Of a stretch of 32,886 nt of DNA, positions 23,010-31,602 are shown in pieces (within the stretch, counting starts at the first letter, position 1; each line of letters opens with the position of its first letter). A program made the translations under genes and the position numbers. The DNA is from JANYCG01 sp031392945 (lineage in GTDB: Bacteria; Pseudomonadota; Gammaproteobacteria; Burkholderiales; Burkholderiaceae_C), in NCBI GenBank assembly GCA_031392945.1, contig JANMVT010000022.1, positions 1-32,886 on the forward strand, read 5' to 3'. The notes beneath the pieces are model-generated. The model searched no databases. It saw only the letters and a program-made list of their open reading frames with translations, and was not told the DNA's origin.

Positions 23010-23441
23010 GTGAAGCCACCGCCCGTCATCGTCATTGATACCAATGTACTGGTGTCCGCACTGCGATCCAGTTCCGGCTGGTCATATGACTTGCTGGCCA
23101 GGCTGGGCACGGGCCAGTTTGAACATGTGATCACTGTTCCCCTGGTGATGGAGTATGAAGAGGTGCTGCATCGCCCGGGCATGGTGCCACTGAACAAGGC
23201 TGCGGTGGACGATGTTCTGGACTACGTCTGTGCCAGCGGATTGCGGCAGCAGGTGTATTTTTTGTGGCGACCCAAGTTAGCCGACGTGCGGCATGACATG
23301 GTGCTTGAAGCCGCTTTCAATGGAAATTGCGATGCCATCCTGACCTGGAATGTCTGCGACTTTGCAGCAGCGGCGGACATGGCCATCAACATCGTGCAGC
23401 CTGATCAGTTTGTGAAACGACTAAAGGAGCCCAAATCATGA
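23010..23441 (+). CDS. PIN-domain ribonuclease toxin (COG1569-like)
   Basis: 143 residues from the GTG at 23010; a TTG at 22962 would add 16 residues without family resemblance. The PIN fold is clear: VIVIDTNVLVSALRS (first metal-binding Asp, residue 10), VPLVMEYEEVLHRPG (Glu), DMVLEAAFNGNCDAILTWN and CDFAAA (further acidic residues). FLWRPKLADVRHDMVLE is typical of the 'putative toxin component, PIN family'. These proteins are Mg-dependent RNases that cleave tRNA or mRNA when free of antitoxin. The stop overlaps the antitoxin start (ATGA). The toxin-first order is less common but normal for this subfamily. No Shine-Dalgarno site is visible, so translation may be weak or leaderless. Confidence 0.88.
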   Translation: MKPPPVIVIDTNVLVSALRSSSGWSYDLLARLGTGQFEHVITVPLVMEYEEVLHRPGMVPLNKAAVDDVLDYVCASGLRQQVYFLWRPKLADVRHDMVLEAAFNGNCDAILTWNVCDFAAAADMAINIVQPDQFVKRLKEPKS

Positions 23442-23674
23442 GCGCATTGAGTGTCCGTCTCCCCGAATCCTTGCATAAGAATGCCAAGGTCTATGCCGCG
23501 CAAGAGGGCGTTTCCGTCAACCAGTTGATCAGCACCGCATTGGCTGAAAAGCTCTCCGCGTTGGCGACTGAAGATTATTTGGCTTTGCGCGGCAAGCGTG
23601 GAAGTCGAAAGAAGTTTGACGCTGCGTTGGCGAAAGTGCCAGATGTTGCTGCTGAAGGTTTGGATCGCCGGTAG
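23438..23674 (+). CDS. RHH/HicB-type antitoxin
   Basis: 78 residues. The N-terminus LSVRLPESLHKNAKVYAAQEG followed by VSVNQLISTALAEKLSAL is a ribbon-helix-helix DNA-binding domain of the Arc/HicB type. The basic C-terminal tail (GKRGSRKKFDAALAKVPD) would wrap the toxin. The start overlaps the toxin stop by four bases, so production is coupled. It should neutralise the PIN protein and repress the promoter at the palindrome before the toxin. The stop lies 8 bases before the second copy of the direct repeat. Confidence 0.85.
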   Translation: MSALSVRLPESLHKNAKVYAAQEGVSVNQLISTALAEKLSALATEDYLALRGKRGSRKKFDAALAKVPDVAAEGLDRR

Positions 23675-23682
23675 GTCTGTGG

Positions 23683-23751
23683 GGCCGCCTGCACCCCCGC
23701 AGCGCCCCTTGCGCTCAAAGCCGCAGGCCCTTCGGGCGGCCATCTGCAGTG
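23683..23751. repeat. Direct repeat copy 2, right of the toxin-antitoxin pair
   Basis: 69-base copy of 22722-22791, same orientation, 961 bases apart. Unlike copy 1 it does not continue into a full inverted-repeat element: the sequence diverges after CCATCTGCAGTG. Confidence 0.85.
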
Positions 23752-23828
23752 AAGCCATATTTCAGGCCTTAAGGTCTGAAAATTGCAATTGAAAGTTGTT
23801 CAAGACGATTACTGGCCATAAATTGGCA

Positions 23829-23856
23829 TTGACGCTCAATGAGCTTCCCGTACACT
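23829..23856 (+). promoter_or_regulatory. Sigma-70-type promoter for the thioesterase-oxidoreductase pair
   Basis: -35 TTGACG (23829-23834), 16-base spacer, -10 TACACT (23851-23856). A small inverted repeat GCCA-taaat-TGGC (23815-23827) sits just upstream of the -35 box and could be a regulator site. The start codon is about 50 bases downstream. Confidence 0.5.
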
Positions 23857-23907
23857 ATTGGCGTCCGTGCAGCCGATATATTGACACCCACAAATTGGAG
23901 TCCCGAC

Positions 23908-24360
23908 ATGGGCAGACCGCTACAAGATGTTTTCAAAGTGCACTGCTTTGGTTGCGGTGCTCTGAACGGACATGGTCTTCAAATTAAAAGCCGGTGGGAT
24001 GGGGAAGATATGTTGTGCAACTGGCAACCAGAGCCGTATCACATAGGGCATCCCGGTTTTGTTTACGGCGGCACCATAGCGTCCGTTGTGGATTGCCATT
24101 CGATTTGGACGGCGCTTGCCCACTATTGCCGCGATACCAGCCACTCCCTGGAAAATGGGCCACCTCCGTTCGCATACGTAACGGGTTCGTTGAAGGTCAA
24201 TTTTTTGAAACCTGTGCCTATTGAGGGTGAGATGGAACTGCGCTCCCGTGTACTGGAAAAAAGCGAACGAAAAATGATAGTAGCTTGCCGGGTATTTCAC
24301 TCTGGTGTGGAATGTGCCACCGCTGAAGTCGTCACTGTTCGGGTCAAACTGGCGGTCTGA
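23908..24360 (+). CDS. PaaI-like hotdog-fold thioesterase
   Basis: 150 residues from the ATG at 23908, which has GGAG 7 bases upstream (23897-23900); an upstream in-frame ATG has no such site. The N-terminal CFGCGALNGHGLQIK motif (Cys13, Cys16) and HPGFVYGGTIASVVDCHSIW are the signatures of the PaaI/acyl-CoA thioesterase branch of the hotdog superfamily. VNFLKPVPIEGEMELRSRV is the following strand. It probably hydrolyses an acyl-CoA. The acyl group is unknown. Its stop is two bases before the next ATG, so it is in an operon with the oxidoreductase. Bases 24271-24288 match the truB repeat in the same reading frame. Confidence 0.82.
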   Translation: MGRPLQDVFKVHCFGCGALNGHGLQIKSRWDGEDMLCNWQPEPYHIGHPGFVYGGTIASVVDCHSIWTALAHYCRDTSHSLENGPPPFAYVTGSLKVNFLKPVPIEGEMELRSRVLEKSERKMIVACRVFHSGVECATAEVVTVRVKLAV

Positions 24361-24362
24361 CC

Positions 24363-25349
24363 ATGCGCGCCGTTATTTGCAACTCCTTCGAGGGGCTGGA
24401 CGCTCTGAGCATTGGAGAGACTGAAGACCCGATTCCTGCTTCTGATCAAATTCTTGTTGAGGTGCACGCGGCGGCTGTCAGCTTCATGGATTGCCTTATG
24501 GTTGCGGGCAAATATCAGATGAAGCCTCAGATCCCGTACGTACCGGGCACAGATGCAGCAGGCATTGTGCTGGCTGTGGGCGACGGTGTTACTCGCTTCA
24601 AGCCGGGGGATCGTGTTGCTTGTGGCAGTTGGTTCGGGGCTTATGCAGAAAAAATGGTTGCATCCCAACAAAATGCGGCACACCTGCCGCCCAACGTTGA
24701 TTTTGTGACCGGGTCAGCGGTGCGGCATGGGTATGGCACGGCCTATTATGGATTGGTGACCTGCGCCAAACTTCAGCCCGGTGAAACGGTGTTTGTGAGC
24801 GGCGCAGCGGGTGGCGTTGGGCTTGCCGCTATCGACATAGCCCGGCATCTTGGTGCGCAGGTTATCGCTGGCGTAGGCTCGGCTGAAAAAGAGGCCCTCG
24901 TGCGTAAATATGGAGCTTCTGAGGTAATTGATTACGCTCACGAAGACTTGCGGGAGCGCATCAAGTCCACGACGGGTGGCAAGGGTGTTGATGTGTTTTT
25001 TGACAACCTCGGGGGCGAGGTGTTCTCCAAAATGACACGACTCATGAATTGGGGTGGCCGTATGTTGCCAGTCGGTTTTACAAGCGGGGAAATCCCGTCA
25101 GTGCCAATGAATTTGCTGTTGTTGAAGAACTATTCAATCGTCGGAGTTTTCTGGGGCGCTTGGGCAGAGCGTTTTCCATTGGCCAGCTTTGCGGCCGACG
25201 AGCAGATATTTGATTGGGTCGCTAAAGGCAGGCTGACACCCCACGTCGGCGGTGTTTTCCCGTTGACGGGTTTCAAGTCTGCCATGGCATCAGTTCTGGA
25301 TCGAAAAGCGCAAGGGCGCATGGTGCTTCAGGTTGCGGAAAAACAATAG
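24363..25349 (+). CDS. Zinc-independent MDR oxidoreductase (quinone oxidoreductase/enoyl reductase-like)
   Basis: 328 residues of the medium-chain dehydrogenase/reductase superfamily. N-terminal GroES-like domain (VHAAAVSFMDCLMVAGKYQ, then PYVPGTDAAGIVLAVGDGV), followed by the NADPH-binding domain with SGAAGGVGLAAIDIARHLGA (A-x-x-G-x-x-G). No structural or catalytic zinc cysteine cluster is seen, which fits the NADPH:quinone oxidoreductase class (Qor/CurA-like). It reduces a quinone, enone or enoyl thioester with NADPH. Pairing with a thioesterase suggests an acyl-CoA pathway, but this is inference. It is convergent with codA, 31 bases apart. Confidence 0.87.
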   Translation: MRAVICNSFEGLDALSIGETEDPIPASDQILVEVHAAAVSFMDCLMVAGKYQMKPQIPYVPGTDAAGIVLAVGDGVTRFKPGDRVACGSWFGAYAEKMVASQQNAAHLPPNVDFVTGSAVRHGYGTAYYGLVTCAKLQPGETVFVSGAAGGVGLAAIDIARHLGAQVIAGVGSAEKEALVRKYGASEVIDYAHEDLRERIKSTTGGKGVDVFFDNLGGEVFSKMTRLMNWGGRMLPVGFTSGEIPSVPMNLLLLKNYSIVGVFWGAWAERFPLASFAADEQIFDWVAKGRLTPHVGGVFPLTGFKSAMASVLDRKAQGRMVLQVAEKQ

Positions 25350-25380
25350 GGCTTGCCGGTCTGGCGAACCCCAGCAAGGC

Positions 25381-26667
25381 TCAATTCACCATCCACGACG
25401 TCTGCCCAGGTCTTCCCGGCAGGTTCAACGAAGCCGTCGCGGCAGGCGTAGACGCAATCAACTTCCCCTGCCGGAACACCTTGAGCCGCGTCGCCCGCAA
25501 ACGAATCGCTTCGACCGGATCACGCGCCTGCAACAACACAAAATCGGCGTTGCAACCCGCAGCCAGCCCGTAGCCTTCGAGCTTCATGATGTGCGCGGGC
25601 GTGGTGGTCACCATCTCAAAGCATTGCCGCATCGCCGCCTGCGATGTCATCTGCGCCACATGCAGACCCATGCTGGCCACGTCGAGCATATCGGCGCTGC
25701 CCATGGAATACCACGGGTCCAGCATGTCGTCCTGGCCAAAGGCGACGTCCAGGCCGCAGGCCAGCAGTTCGGGTACGCGGGTCAGGCCACGGCGCTTGGG
25801 GTAAGTGTCGTGGCGGGCTTGCAGGGTGATGTTGACGCAGGGGTTGCTGACCACGCTCAACTGCGCCTCGGTCATCAGGCCCAGCAACTTGCTGACGTAG
25901 TAGTTGTCCATGCTGTGCATGGAGGTCAGGTGCGAGCCGGTGACGCGGCCGTGCAGGCCCAGGCGCTGCGTTTCGAAGGCGAGTGATTCGACGTGGCGCG
26001 ACAGCGGGTCGTCAGATTCGTCGCAATGCATGTCCACCAGCTTGCCTTGTACAGCGGCGATCTCGCACAGCAGCTTGACGCTTTGGGCGCCTTCGGTCAT
26101 GGTGCGTTCGAAGTGCGGAATGCCGCCGACCACGTCGACACCCATGGCCAGCGCGCGTTTGAGGTTGTCCAGGCCGCCCGGCGCACGCAAGATGCCGTCC
26201 TGCGGAAACGCCACCAGTTGCAAGTCGATGTAGGGCGCAACCTGCTTTTTGACTTGCAGCAGGGCCTGCACGGCCAGCAGACGCGGGTCACTCGTGTCCA
26301 CGTGCGAGCGGATCGCCAGCAGGCCTTTGCCGACAGCCCAGTCGCAGTAGGTGAGGGCGCGCTCGGTGACGGCCTCCAGCGTCAATGAAGGCTTCAACTC
26401 GCCCCACAGCGCAATGCCTTCGAGCAGGGTGCCGCTCTGGTTGATGCGCGGCATGCCGTAAGTCAGGGTGCCGTCCAGATGGAAATGGGCATCAACAAAG
26501 GGCGGGCTGACCAGCAGGCCCTTACCCTCGAAGCTGGCGTCGATGACTTCGTGTGCCGGCGCGTTCAGGCCCTGGGTCACTTCAACGATCTTGCCGCCTT
26601 GCACGGCAATTGCCATGCCGGTGCGGCCATCGGGCAATGCGGCGTTGATGACGAGCAGATCGAGCAT
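25381..26667 (-). CDS. codA: Cytosine deaminase
   Basis: 428 residues, like E. coli CodA (427). The metal and catalytic residues fall at the same positions as in E. coli: His61 and His63 (DAHFHLD), His214 and Glu217 (VDMHCDES), His246 (GSHLTSMHS) and Asp313 (FGQDDMLDPWYSMG). The amidohydrolase fold converts cytosine to uracil and ammonia. It is the last gene of the minus-strand URC1-URC4-upp-codA run, 67 bases after upp with hairpin repeat R4 between. In this context it feeds uracil into the upp/URC steps. Related CodA-like enzymes acting on isoguanine or creatinine-like rings exist, but the residue match and neighbours favour cytosine. Confidence 0.9.
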   Translation of the reverse strand: MLDLLVINAALPDGRTGMAIAVQGGKIVEVTQGLNAPAHEVIDASFEGKGLLVSPPFVDAHFHLDGTLTYGMPRINQSGTLLEGIALWGELKPSLTLEAVTERALTYCDWAVGKGLLAIRSHVDTSDPRLLAVQALLQVKKQVAPYIDLQLVAFPQDGILRAPGGLDNLKRALAMGVDVVGGIPHFERTMTEGAQSVKLLCEIAAVQGKLVDMHCDESDDPLSRHVESLAFETQRLGLHGRVTGSHLTSMHSMDNYYVSKLLGLMTEAQLSVVSNPCVNITLQARHDTYPKRRGLTRVPELLACGLDVAFGQDDMLDPWYSMGSADMLDVASMGLHVAQMTSQAAMRQCFEMVTTTPAHIMKLEGYGLAAGCNADFVLLQARDPVEAIRLRATRLKVFRQGKLIASTPAATASLNLPGRPGQTSWMVN

Positions 26668-26686
26668 AGGGGTTTGCCTTGTAGTT

Positions 26687-26734
26687 GCTATAAAAACAAT
26701 ATCTAACTATGTATATTCCACGAGGGAAAACGCC

Positions 26735-26737
<3 letters not shown>
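26687..26737. repeat. Intergenic hairpin repeat, copy R4
   Basis: GCTAT-N8-TATCTAACTATG, then TTCCACGAGGGAAAACG, reaching the stop of upp (TCA at 26735-26737 on the plus strand). The stem is GCTAT/ATATC, with one mismatch, so this copy is the most decayed of the four. It lies between upp and codA. Confidence 0.7.
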
Positions 26738-27364
<627 letters not shown>

Positions 27365-27373
27365 GGTTCTTCC

Positions 27374-28648
27374 TTAAAAAACGGTGCCGTCGCTCTCGAT
27401 ATTCAGGGGTGGCGTGCCATTGCGCAGCTGTTGGGCCAGTTGCCGCCCTGCGGCCCAGGTGCCGCCTTCGAGCACGCAGGCCAGGGGCATTTTTTCTGCA
27501 GTCAGGCCAAGTTGCGCGCGCACCAGCGGTGCGAGTTCATCCAGCAGGGCCACGGTCAGTGCGCGCCACTCGACGATGGCGGGGTCGCCAGCCTTGAACG
27601 GCTGCAACGCTTGGGCCGGATGCTTGAACCGGATCACACCGGTGTCGAGCAACAGGCCGCCGTTGCGGTACTCGGGCAGCCCCGTCAACGCATCCAGGCC
27701 GGTGACGCTGACACCGGCCCATTCAAACGGCTCCAGCAGCGAATAGCTGAGCCATTGCGAGAGTTTGTGAAACGGCATCCAGCCCGCAGTGAGGCCTTCG
27801 CCCGGCACTGCGGGATGTCGCCAGCAGTCGCCCAAGGCGAATTGCGTAGCGCCGGATTGGATGAAGTTCTGCGCTGGCCAGATGGGCGACAGGCTGGTTA
27901 GCAAGGCTGAGAGGATGTCATGCGCGGCCACTTCGGTCTGGCCGTTTTCTGTGCGCGTGGCCATCGACAGAAGATGGTCATACAGCCGCCCCGGCCGACA
28001 TTGCCCGCCCGCGCCACCAAAAACCTCGGGTTGACCGGCCATCACCTCACCCAGGCGGCACAACAGGGCGGCTCGGCCTTCCAGCCCGACCAGGGGGTTG
28101 TCTTTGGCCACCTGAAAAGCATCGCCCAATTGGCGCGCTGTGAGCGCCTGCAAGCCGGCGGCGTCGGCCTGGCAAGGCTGGGTTGGCTTGCTGGAGAACA
28201 AGCCGGTCGTGAAGGCATTGAAACTGGCCACGCCCAGGCCTTCGGAGCGTGAATAGGTCTGCCCGGTGCGGGCGTCAAGGTAACGCCAGTCGGGGCCGGA
28301 ACCCGCGTCGAGCAACACACTGACCAGGACCAAATCAATCTGCGCACGTGCGCGTTTGGCCACCGATACCTTGCCCAACTCGTCGTTGAACCGGCCCAGT
28401 CGGTCAACACCACCGGCCTCAAAATGCCGCCAGCGGCTGTGGTACGGAATGGCCAGATCCGGATAACGCACGCGGGTGATGTCGGCGACCCGTTTTGCCG
28501 CTTGGGGCAAGGCTTTGTCGTCAATGTTGAAAAAGTCAGACTGGCCCGCGCGAGCGCGCGCCAGCAAACCGCCGGCGCGCTCCCGAATCGTCTTTGTGGA
28601 GCGTAACAGGGCGATTGCCCTCGTGGTATCTATATTGTCTGCTATCAA
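27374..28648 (-). CDS. URC4/DUF1688 uracil-catabolism protein
   Basis: 424 residues if started at the TTG at 28646-28648, with CGGAG 10 bases upstream at the end of URC1. The DUF1688 signature IRERAGGLLARARAG, then DLAIPYHSRWRHFEAGGVDR and PWR/WRHPAVPGEGLTAGWMPFHKLSQWL-type blocks are present, ending ALVE-like CVLEGGTWAAGRQLAQQL. DUF1688 is the Urc4 family, required in yeast for growth on uracil and acting after UMP formation; its exact reaction is not settled. It lies 7 bases after URC1 and 9 bases before upp. The first codons (ATA GCA GAC AAT ATA GAT...) resemble the hairpin repeat family, so the native start may lie slightly further in. Confidence 0.88.
   Translation of the reverse strand: MIADNIDTTRAIALLRSTKTIRERAGGLLARARAGQSDFFNIDDKALPQAAKRVADITRVRYPDLAIPYHSRWRHFEAGGVDRLGRFNDELGKVSVAKRARAQIDLVLVSVLLDAGSGPDWRYLDARTGQTYSRSEGLGVASFNAFTTGLFSSKPTQPCQADAAGLQALTARQLGDAFQVAKDNPLVGLEGRAALLCRLGEVMAGQPEVFGGAGGQCRPGRLYDHLLSMATRTENGQTEVAAHDILSALLTSLSPIWPAQNFIQSGATQFALGDCWRHPAVPGEGLTAGWMPFHKLSQWLSYSLLEPFEWAGVSVTGLDALTGLPEYRNGGLLLDTGVIRFKHPAQALQPFKAGDPAIVEWRALTVALLDELAPLVRAQLGLTAEKMPLACVLEGGTWAAGRQLAQQLRNGTPPLNIESDGTVF
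28612..28646. repeat. Possible degenerate hairpin repeat at the URC1/URC4 junction
   Basis: On the minus strand this reads ATAGCAGACAATATAGATAC then CACGAGGGCAATCG. It shares ACAATAT, the CCACGAGGG block and AA-CG with R4 (26687), with a deletion. It encodes the first residues of URC4. The match is partial, so this is only a candidate. Confidence 0.35.
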
Positions 28649-28655
28649 AAGTGGA

Positions 28656-29945
28656 TTACTCCGTCAGCCCGCGGCCTTTGGCTTTCTTCAGCTCGTCGGC
28701 GTTGGGCACCGCGCCGGGCGTGAAATAACCGGCGGCCATTTTTGCGTCCATCTCGACCTGGGCGTCGGCGGGAATCAAATCGTCCGGGATGTTGACGCGT
28801 TCCACCACCTCAATGCCGGCCCGTGTGATGGCGTCGTATTTCATGTTGCTCATGGACACCAGGCGGTGGATCTTGCGGATGCCCAGCCAGTTCAGGATGT
28901 CAGGCATCAGCTCCTGAAAACGCATGTCCTGCACGCCGGCCACACATTCGGTGCGGTTGAAATACTGGTCGGCCGTGTCGCCGCCGATCTGGCGTTTGCG
29001 TGCGTTGTAGACCAGGAATTTGGTTACCTCGCCCAGGGCGCGGCCCTCTTTGCGGAAGTAAGACACCAGGCCCACGCCGCCGCGCTGGGCGCCCCGGATG
29101 CATTCTTCAATTGCGTGCGTCAAGTACGGGCGGCAGGTGCAGATGTCGGAGCCAAACACGTCAGAGCCATTGCATTCGTCGTGCACGCGGGCGGTCAGCT
29201 CGATGTTGGGGTTGGCCAGGTCGCGTGGGTTGCCAAAGATGTAGGCAGTCAAGCCGCCGATGGGTGGCAAGAACACCTCCAGGTCGCTGCGGGTGACGAG
29301 TTCGGGGTACATGCCGCCGGTTTCTTCAAACAGCACGCGGCGCAGGTCGGCCTCGGTGCAATTGAAGCGTTTGGCGACTTCGGGCAGGTACCAGACCGGT
29401 TCGACCGCGACCTTGGTCACCATGGCCGCGCCGCCAGTGGTCAAATATTTGCCGTCGGCCTTCAGGCGGCCGGACTGCAAGGCCTCGATCACCTCGGGCA
29501 GGATCACGTGCGCTTGTGTCACGGCAATGGTCGGGCGAATGTCGTACCCGGCGGCCAGCTCGTCCTTGAAGACCTCGGCCACGGTCGCGCCCCAGGGGTC
29601 CATGGCGACGATGCGGCCCGGCTCGCTCCACTGCGGGTAGGGGCCGATCACATCGGTGGGCGAGGTGTTGGTCAAGTCGGCCTTATGTTGCGGCGACAGG
29701 CCGCCCGATGCCACTGCGAGCGCGCGGTAAATGCTGTAGGAGCCGCTGTGCGTGCCGATCACGTTGCGGTGGCTGCGTTTGGTGGTGGTGCCGACCACCG
29801 GGCCGCGCTCGGTGGCAGTGGCGGCCGCCCACTGGATTGGCAAAGCGCCGAAGCCGCCGGAGTGGGAGGTCAGCCGGATATGGGTCGGCGTCGCGGGGGT
29901 GGGCGCTGCCGTCGGAGCCGGGCGGGGGGTTGCGGTGTCGTTCAT
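28656..29945 (-). CDS. URC1-type GTP cyclohydrolase II-like protein
   Basis: 429 residues, about twice the length of RibA. Residues 1-20 are Pro/Ala/Thr-rich; 21-250 are a URC1-specific N-terminal domain (HSGGFGALPIQWAA, YDIRPTIAVTQAHVILPEV); 250-400 are RibA-like. The zinc ligands Cys258, Cys269 and Cys271 (HDECNGSDVFGSDICTC) keep the 11/2 spacing of E. coli RibA (54/65/67). FRKEGR (297-302) and the D-x-R pair in QDMRF are retained, while the TNNPKK block of true RibA is replaced by SMSNMK. In yeast, Urc1 opens the uracil ring of UMP or a related nucleotide. It starts the URC1-URC4-upp-codA run, 39 bases after the herA-like gene. A purely riboflavin role is unlikely because of the N-terminal domain and the neighbours. 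Confidence 0.87.
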   Translation of the reverse strand: MNDTATPRPAPTAAPTPATPTHIRLTSHSGGFGALPIQWAAATATERGPVVGTTTKRSHRNVIGTHSGSYSIYRALAVASGGLSPQHKADLTNTSPTDVIGPYPQWSEPGRIVAMDPWGATVAEVFKDELAAGYDIRPTIAVTQAHVILPEVIEALQSGRLKADGKYLTTGGAAMVTKVAVEPVWYLPEVAKRFNCTEADLRRVLFEETGGMYPELVTRSDLEVFLPPIGGLTAYIFGNPRDLANPNIELTARVHDECNGSDVFGSDICTCRPYLTHAIEECIRGAQRGGVGLVSYFRKEGRALGEVTKFLVYNARKRQIGGDTADQYFNRTECVAGVQDMRFQELMPDILNWLGIRKIHRLVSMSNMKYDAITRAGIEVVERVNIPDDLIPADAQVEMDAKMAAGYFTPGAVPNADELKKAKGRGLTE

Positions 29946-29984
29946 GTCATGTCTTTCAAAATCATGTGGCCGATCAGCGTCAGA

Positions 29985-31544
29985 TCAGCGTTTGGCGCCG
30001 CCAAACAGGCTGCCCAATACACCGCGAATGATCTCGCGCCCCACGGTTGACCCCATGGTGCGAACGGCTGATCGGGCCATGCTTTGCGCCAGGCCGTCGT
30101 GCACGCCGCCGCGCGGGCCGGTTTTGCCGAACAGGACGTCATTGAGGCCGCCCAAAATGCCGCCGCCCGATCCGGCAGGCGGGCTGGCGCTGCCGCCGAT
30201 GGGTGTGCTCATGGTGGAACCTGCCGGGCCGCCAGCCGGCGCCGCAGTGCCCGACGCCGCAGCCCGGCCCTTGAGCTTTTCATAGGCCGACTCTCGGTCT
30301 TCGGCCTTCTCGTAAACGCCGGCCACCAGGGAGTTTTGCATCAGGGTCTTGCGTTGGTCCGGCGTGATCGGCCCAATCTGGCTGCCCGGCGGCAACACAA
30401 AAACGCGCTCGGTCACACTGGGCCGGCCTTTGGCATCCAGCAGGCTGATCAAGGCTTCGCCAACGGCCAGTTCGGTGATGGCGGTCTCGATGTCCAGGCC
30501 CGGCTTTTGCCGCATGGTCTCAGCTGTGGCCTTGACGGCTTTCTGGTCACGCGGTGTGTAGGCGCGCAGCGCGTGTTGTACCCGGTTGCCCAGTTGGGCC
30601 AGCACCGAATCGGGAATGTCGAGCGGGTTTTGCGTCACAAAATAGACACCCACGCCCTTTGAGCGAATCAGGCGCACCACCAGTTCGATGCGTTCGATCA
30701 ACACCTTGGGCGCTTCATTGAACAGCAAATGCGCCTCGTCGAAGAAAAACACCAGTTTGGGTTTGTCCAGATCGCCCACCTCGGGCAGTTGCTCATAGAG
30801 CTCGGACAACATCCACAACAGGAAGGTGGCGTAGAGGCGTGGCGCATTGAGCAGTTTGTCTGCGGCGAGGATGTTGATGACACCCTTGCCATCGGTAGTC
30901 TGCATGAAGTCGCTGATGTTGAGCATGGGCTCGCCAAAGAATTTCTCGCCACCCTGGCTTTCAATCTGCAACAGACCGCGCTGGATCGCGCCCACGCTGG
31001 CGGCGCTGACGTTGCCATACTTGGTGGTAAAGTCCCGGGCGTTGTCACCCACGTACTGCAACATGGCGCGCAGGTCTTTCAAGTCCAGCAGCAGCAGGGC
31101 GTTGTCATCGGCAATCTTGAACACGAGGTTCAGCACGCCGGCCTGGGTTTCGTTCAGGTTGAGCATGCGGCCCAGCAGCAGCGGTCCCAGGTCGCTCACC
31201 GTGGCGCGCACCGGGTGGCCTTGCTCGCCAAACACGTCCCACAACGTGGTGGGGAAGGCTGTTGCATTGGGCGTCGGTAGCCCCCGCTCTTTGATGATGC
31301 CCGCCAGCTTGGGGCTGACCACGCCGGCCTGCGAGATGCCGGTCAAATCGCCTTTGACGTCGGCCATGAACACCGGCACGCCCAGGCGCAAAAAGCCCTC
31401 GGCCAGGGTTTGCAGGGTAATGGTTTTTCCGGTGCCGGTGGCCCCGGTGATCAGCCCGTGGCGGTTCGCCTTGTCGGGCAACAGCAGGCACTGGATGTCG
31501 CCGTGCTGGGCCATCAGGATGCCATCATTCGAAGAGTCAGCCAT
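29985..31544 (-). CDS. HerA-like/DUF853 ATPase (YjgR family)
   Basis: 519 residues. Walker A GATGTGKT (34-41), Walker B KLVFFFDEAHLLF (about 262-275), a sensor-type NPLDIPDSVLAQLGNRVQHAL (about 310-330) and the start HGLITGATGTGKTITLQTLA are those of the DUF853/YjgR branch of FtsK-HerA P-loop ATPases. The C-terminus is Gly/Pro/Ala-rich and disordered (about 430-475), followed by a conserved GGILGGLNDVLFG segment and an amphipathic end. The family's function is not established; a motor acting on DNA is inferred. It lies 39 bases upstream of URC1 on the same strand, so both may share a transcript, but no functional link is known. It is divergent from yebC. Confidence 0.85.
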   Translation of the reverse strand: MADSSNDGILMAQHGDIQCLLLPDKANRHGLITGATGTGKTITLQTLAEGFLRLGVPVFMADVKGDLTGISQAGVVSPKLAGIIKERGLPTPNATAFPTTLWDVFGEQGHPVRATVSDLGPLLLGRMLNLNETQAGVLNLVFKIADDNALLLLDLKDLRAMLQYVGDNARDFTTKYGNVSAASVGAIQRGLLQIESQGGEKFFGEPMLNISDFMQTTDGKGVINILAADKLLNAPRLYATFLLWMLSELYEQLPEVGDLDKPKLVFFFDEAHLLFNEAPKVLIERIELVVRLIRSKGVGVYFVTQNPLDIPDSVLAQLGNRVQHALRAYTPRDQKAVKATAETMRQKPGLDIETAITELAVGEALISLLDAKGRPSVTERVFVLPPGSQIGPITPDQRKTLMQNSLVAGVYEKAEDRESAYEKLKGRAAASGTAAPAGGPAGSTMSTPIGGSASPPAGSGGGILGGLNDVLFGKTGPRGGVHDGLAQSMARSAVRTMGSTVGREIIRGVLGSLFGGAKR

Positions 31545-31602
31545 ATCAATCCCAAAAAGTACAATCTAGCCCCAAGGTTAACGAATTTTTGAAGGATTGC
31601 GC

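Noticed and set aside
24828..24841. GCTAT-cgac-ATAGC hairpin inside the MDR oxidoreductase gene as another repeat copy
   Set aside because: The loop is 4 rather than 7 bases, there is no CGCAAG or AGCTAAAA flank, and the residues fit the normal nucleotide-binding fold of the family.
28476..30050. 524-codon plus-strand frame opposite URC1
   Set aside because: Antisense shadow. The minus strand encodes conserved zinc-site and URC1 motifs across the same span.
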